Below, piece after piece: positions 5,844 through 8,798 of a DNA stretch of 8,798 bases. This DNA is from an uncultured Prevotella sp. (lineage in GTDB: Bacteria > Bacteroidota > Bacteroidia > Bacteroidales > Bacteroidaceae). The number at the start of each line of letters is the position of its first letter. The stretch's first letter is position 1. The translations under genes and the position numbers were made by a program. The stretch lies in contig USJD01000150.1 in assembly GCA_900554835.1 (NCBI GenBank), positions 1-8,798 of the forward strand. Direction: 5' to 3'. The notes beneath the pieces are model-generated. The model did not search any database, was not told where the DNA came from, and was given only the letters and a program-made list of their open reading frames with translations.

Positions 5844-5898
5844 ATAGGCTTTTTCTTGTATGATATAAAGCACTGAACTTCTTCTTGTTTCAGGTTTT

Positions 5899-7563
5899 TC
5901 AGAAGTCCGCTTTCCTTTCTATAAATATTTCCTTTCCTGATAAAGGATGTGTAAACCTGATAGACTCGGCATGGAGGTAGAGGCGGGGTGCCTTTTCGCA
6001 GCCATAGAGAGGGTCGCCAAGGATAGGGGCATTCAGTCCTTCCCGGTGGGCACAATGTACACGGAGCTGGTGGGTACGTCCCGTTTGGGGGTAGAGTGCG
6101 AGGCGGAGATGCTGGTTGTTTCCTGCGTTTCCAAGAATTTTGTATTCCGTAATCGCTTCCTTTCCCTGTTCATGATTTACAATCTGGCGTGGACGGTCGA
6201 GATAGTCGGGCATCAGAGGGAGAGAGAGGATGCCTTCTGGTTGGATACTTCCTTCTTTCGCACATACGATGGCTACGTATTTCTTCTGTATCTGATGACT
6301 TGCGAATTGTTCCTGCAGCCGATGGTAGGCAAACTCTGTTTTGGCAATCACCATGAGCCCGCTTGTAGCCATGTCCAGCCGGTGTACGATCAAAGGCCCC
6401 GTAGCCTCCGGGTATTTCCTTCGCATGATGGAATAGACGGAAGTGACGCCTGGTTCTTTTCCTGGTACGGAGAGCATTCCGGCAGGTTTGCAGATAACGG
6501 CAAGTTCCCGGTCTTCATATAGTGTCTCCAGGGTAAGTGGTTGAGATGCATGATTGAGCATCGTGTTGACTTCCGGTAGCATCCAGCGGAGTATCGGTTT
6601 GCACTTACCATTGCAGGCTGGATAGAACTGCAGGTGGTGTCTGATTTCCTCTTTCGGACTTTCGCCCCACCAGAACATTGCCATCTGCAGAGGTTTCAGA
6701 TGATGTCTGAAAGCATACTGGAGCAGTTTGGGTTCGCAGCATTCTCCGCTTCCGGCAGGAGGAACCATCTTCAGTGCAGCTCTTTTGGAGAGGAGAGACA
6801 GGTTCGGCTGGTCTTCCAATGCTGTATCTCTGAATATTTCCAATAGGTCTTTTTCTTCTCCTTGGGCATTGAGCATTCTGAACTGCGCGAACAGCCATTG
6901 TTGCAGGGCATCAGAGAGTTGCTTGCGCAGTTGCTTGAGTCTGGAAATATTGTTCTGATAGTCTTCGTATTCCGTCTCTAAAGTTGTCTTCTCGGCAAGT
7001 GATTTCTTGAGTCGGCGCAGTTCTGCCTTCATGAATTGGCTTTCCTTGGTCATCTCCTGTTCCTCTTCGGCAGAGAGATTACCTTGTTGTCGTCGAAGAT
7101 TGCGTTGAGCCTTCTTTTCTTTCATCTTTTCCTGAAAACCGGCTATGGCTTGTTGGCGCTGGGAAAGCAGGTCTGCGATGAGTGTCCGGGCCTTCTGCAT
7201 CCGTTCGTCCTTTTCCAGTCGCAGGATACTTTCGTTGATGCGGGTAATCTCAGCCTCATGGGTCTTGAAATATCCATCAGGCTGCAGGTAGTCGAAAACG
7301 GCAGGTACGAAGTCATCCCAGTCGCTTCTGCCTCCTATCTGACCGCTATAGGCAGCCAAGTATCCGCCTTCAACGATGAGTATGCCGAACATTTTTCCCC
7401 GGTCGATTTCCTCGCGCCATTCCTTCTTGTTCTCAAGATAGGTCTGCAATTTCTTGCATATCTGTATGCAAAGAGGGTGCGGTTCGTAGTCGAAAGGATT
7501 GTTCATCTTTTCGGGAAAGTCAGTTCCTGTAGAGGAAATATGGAAGGGATGTAGTATCATCAT
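5899..7563 (-). CDS. RluA-family pseudouridine synthase with long N-terminal extension
   Basis: The C-terminal half (about 345-554) is an RluA-type synthase that turns uridine into pseudouridine in rRNA or tRNA. It has VICKPAGMLSVPG (356-368), HRLDMATSGL (394-403) with catalytic D397, KKYVAIV (427-433), and TGRTHQLRVH (494-503). There is no S4 domain. The first half (about 1-340) is unusual: an N-terminal segment (FHISSTGTDFP, PFDYEPHPLC), a basic/acidic coiled coil at about 105-225, then GSGECCEPKLLQYAF (271-285) and FYPACNGKCKPIL (313-325) with four cysteines. From memory, long RluA relatives with these Cys motifs occur in Bacteroidetes and gammaproteobacteria, so this is an established but poorly characterised architecture. 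The exact target base is not shown. ATG at 7563 or the next codon at 7560 is the start; a consensus promoter lies just upstream. It is monocistronic. Confidence 0.9.
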   Translation of the reverse strand: MMILHPFHISSTGTDFPEKMNNPFDYEPHPLCIQICKKLQTYLENKKEWREEIDRGKMFGILIVEGGYLAAYSGQIGGRSDWDDFVPAVFDYLQPDGYFKTHEAEITRINESILRLEKDERMQKARTLIADLLSQRQQAIAGFQEKMKEKKAQRNLRRQQGNLSAEEEQEMTKESQFMKAELRRLKKSLAEKTTLETEYEDYQNNISRLKQLRKQLSDALQQWLFAQFRMLNAQGEEKDLLEIFRDTALEDQPNLSLLSKRAALKMVPPAGSGECCEPKLLQYAFRHHLKPLQMAMFWWGESPKEEIRHHLQFYPACNGKCKPILRWMLPEVNTMLNHASQPLTLETLYEDRELAVICKPAGMLSVPGKEPGVTSVYSIMRRKYPEATGPLIVHRLDMATSGLMVIAKTEFAYHRLQEQFASHQIQKKYVAIVCAKEGSIQPEGILSLPLMPDYLDRPRQIVNHEQGKEAITEYKILGNAGNNQHLRLALYPQTGRTHQLRVHCAHREGLNAPILGDPLYGCEKAPRLYLHAESIRFTHPLSGKEIFIERKADF

Positions 7564-7578
7564 TTATTATTTTAGGTG

Positions 7579-7610
7579 CAAAAGTACATATAATTATTTG
7601 TTCCTCCAAA
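7579..7610 (-). promoter_or_regulatory. promoter of the pseudouridine synthase gene
   Basis: On the - strand, TTTG (7610-7607) and TACTTTTG (7586-7579) are separated by 20 bp, an exact Bacteroidetes promoter match. The start of transcription would be near 7573, leaving a leader of only about 10 bases before the ATG at 7563. Confidence 0.75.
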
Positions 7611-7627
7611 ATAAATATTTGAAAAAG

Positions 7628-7659
7628 TTTGTGTACTTCATCGAAAAGCCTTACTTTTG
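7628..7659 (+). promoter_or_regulatory. promoter of the EamA transporter gene
   Basis: TTTG at 7628-7631 and TACTTTTG at 7652-7659 are 20 bp apart, again an exact match. Transcription would start near 7665, giving a leader of about 100 bases. The leader contains an 18-codon frame (7672-7728) and a short direct repeat AACTGTC (7675 and 7690). It is divergent from the pseudouridine synthase promoter; the two -33 boxes are 17 bp apart. Confidence 0.75.
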
Positions 7660-7764
7660 CAGTCACAAAAAATGAACTGTCACAGAAAAACTGTCGCAAA
7701 AGGGATAGACATAAGAGTGTACAGATAATAGAATATGCAGACATAAAAAAGAATAGATGTAAGT

Positions 7765-8655
7765 ATGAATAGAAACAGCAACCTCTTTTATCATCTCGTA
7801 GCATTCCTCACCGTAGCAATATGGGGAACCACCTTTGTTTCAACCAAGGTGCTGATGCTGAACGGACTCTCGCCAGCCCAGATCTTTACCATGCGCTTTT
7901 CCATCGCATACGTTCTGATGCTGGCTTTCAATCACCGTCGCATCTTTGCCGACTCTTGGAAGGACGAAGCGAAGATGGTGTTGTTAGGCATCACGGGTGG
8001 ATCACTCTATTTTTTCAGTGAGAATGAGGCGATGAATTTCACCACCACCACCAATACATCCCTTATCGTATGCTCCTGTCCGCTCTTTGCCACCCTGCTG
8101 GTAAGGTTGGTATATCGGGATTCAGCCCGCATCAACCTGATACAGATACTTGGTTCTCTTTTGGCTTTTATGGGTATGATCATCGTGGTGCTGAATGGTC
8201 GCTTTGTGCTTCATCTCTCTCCTGTGGGCGATGCTCTGGCGTTTACGGCATGTATGTGCTGGGCTATCTATTCCCTGATGATGAAATCGGTGACGGGAAA
8301 ATATAGTGCTGCCTTTATCACTCGCAAGGTATTCTTCTATGGCGTATTGACGATATTGCCTTATTATCTGATTATACCAGGATTCCCTTCTTGCGAGGTC
8401 TTTGCCAAACCTCAGGTGATTGGCAACCTGTTGTTTTTAGGTTGCTTGGCTTCCATGATCTGTTTTCTCACATGGAACTGGTGCATTTCCAAGTTGGGTA
8501 CGGTAAAGGCCACCAACTGGGTATATTTCAATCCGATCACTACCATGATCTTTGCTTCATGGATATTGGATGAGAAAATCACTCCTTATTTTCTGATAGG
8601 TGCCACTTGCATCCTGATAGGCATGTATGTGGCAGACAAAAAAACGGTAGCATAA
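7765..8655 (+). CDS. EamA/DMT-superfamily transporter (10 membrane helices)
   Basis: This 296-residue inner-membrane protein belongs to the drug/metabolite transporter superfamily, with two EamA repeats of five helices each. The first repeat starts with LTVAIWGTTFVSTKVL (15-30), the usual helix-1 motif, and includes PAQIFTMRFSIAYVLMLAF (37-55). The second starts at about 155 (GDALAFTACMCWAIYSLMMK) and ends with NPITTMIFASWILDE (256-270) and FLIGATCILIGMYVA (276-290). Length is typical. Members export amino acids, purines, sugars or other metabolites; the substrate cannot be told from this sequence. ATG at 7765 follows a stop in the same frame at 7726 and gives a sensible short cytoplasmic N-terminus. 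The last codons form part of the terminator used by the convergent gene. Confidence 0.93.
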   Translation: MNRNSNLFYHLVAFLTVAIWGTTFVSTKVLMLNGLSPAQIFTMRFSIAYVLMLAFNHRRIFADSWKDEAKMVLLGITGGSLYFFSENEAMNFTTTTNTSLIVCSCPLFATLLVRLVYRDSARINLIQILGSLLAFMGMIIVVLNGRFVLHLSPVGDALAFTACMCWAIYSLMMKSVTGKYSAAFITRKVFFYGVLTILPYYLIIPGFPSCEVFAKPQVIGNLLFLGCLASMICFLTWNWCISKLGTVKATNWVYFNPITTMIFASWILDEKITPYFLIGATCILIGMYVADKKTVA

Positions 8656-8676
8656 CCTCCAGGAGTTATACTACCG
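8638..8676 (-). terminator. convergent terminator of ridA, inside the end of the EamA gene
   Basis: CGGTAG (8645-8650) pairs with CTACCG (8671-8676), and ATAAC (8652-8656) pairs with GTTAT (8665-8669) across a C-A mismatch, giving an 11-bp stem. On the - strand it is followed by seven T residues (8644-8638), a strong terminator for the gene at 8683. On the + strand the following run (ATTCCTTTATTT) is weaker but may also stop the EamA transcript. The left arm and the T-tract encode the last codons of the transporter. Confidence 0.8.
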
Positions 8677-8682
8677 ATTCCT

Positions 8683-8798
8683 TTATTTAGCAGCCAGAAC
8701 CTCTACTTCTACGAGTGCACCCTTTGGCAACTTCTCTACAGCTACAGCAGAACGTGCTGGGTATGGCTGGCTGAAGAACTCAGCATAAACCTCGTTCA
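8683..8798 (-). CDS. ridA: RidA-family enamine/imine deaminase, C-terminal part only
   Basis: The window edge cuts this gene; 37 residues and the TAA stop (8685-8683) are visible, and the N-terminal two thirds lie outside. The visible part reads NEVYAEFFSQPYPARSAVAV, then EKLPKGALVEVEVLAAK. It has the conserved RidA C-terminal signature with YPARSAV, whose Arg contacts the substrate carboxylate, and the PKGALVEVE strand with the conserved Glu. RidA hydrolyses reactive enamines and imines such as 2-aminoacrylate, produced by pyridoxal-phosphate enzymes, to 2-ketoacids in the cytoplasm. It converges on the EamA gene with 27 bases between stops and shares the terminator hairpin. The family is secure; the exact subfamily is less so because most of the protein is missing. 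Confidence 0.9.
   Translation of the reverse strand, partial: NEVYAEFFSQPYPARSAVAVEKLPKGALVEVEVLAAK

Noticed and set aside
5947..7554. + strand frames of 191 and 172 codons opposite the pseudouridine synthase
   Set aside because: They are shadows of the real - strand gene; one has hydrophobic stretches but only because the opposite strand encodes charged coiled coil.

Overview
The window looks like a chromosomal stretch of a Prevotella/Segatella-type member of the Bacteroidales (an inference). The gene order rsfS-ftsH-cdsA, a GH5 endoglucanase of rumen/gut Prevotella type, and repeated Bacteroidetes promoter pairs (TTTG, about 20 bp, then TAnnTTTG) all point that way. Moderate GC with AT-rich intergenic DNA and few clear Shine-Dalgarno sites agree with it. 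Most of the window is ordinary housekeeping sequence; only about the first 850 bases have an accessory feel.

Layout. 1-745 (+ strand): a 53-residue basic small protein with its own terminator, then a compact two-gene unit (390-602 and 586-702, overlapping by 17 bases) with a good promoter and a strong terminator that begins inside the last stop codon. I recognise none of these three products. 748-835: four degenerate 22-bp tandem repeat units. 852-1805 (- strand): a secreted GH5 cellulase with its own promoter. 1900-5510 (- strand): rsfS, ftsH and cdsA in transcription order, with a TAnnTTTG box ahead of rsfS and a terminator after cdsA; this is a translation, protein-quality and membrane-lipid cluster. 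5581-5774 (+ strand): a single tRNA-Gln(CUG) with its own promoter and terminator. 5798-5843: a second strong hairpin between the tRNA and the next gene. 5899-7563 (- strand): a long RluA-family pseudouridine synthase with a large coiled-coil N-terminal half. 7579-7659: divergent, back-to-back promoters. 7765-8655 (+ strand): an EamA/DMT-family transporter. 8683-8798 (- strand): the C-terminal end of a RidA-family protein, cut by the window edge, whose terminator lies in the last codons of the transporter gene.

I see no CRISPR array, no transposase, no integrase and no convincing new multi-gene system. The observations most worth checking are the 22-bp repeat array, the overlapping small-gene pair, the two-domain pseudouridine synthase and the terminator shared by eamA and ridA.
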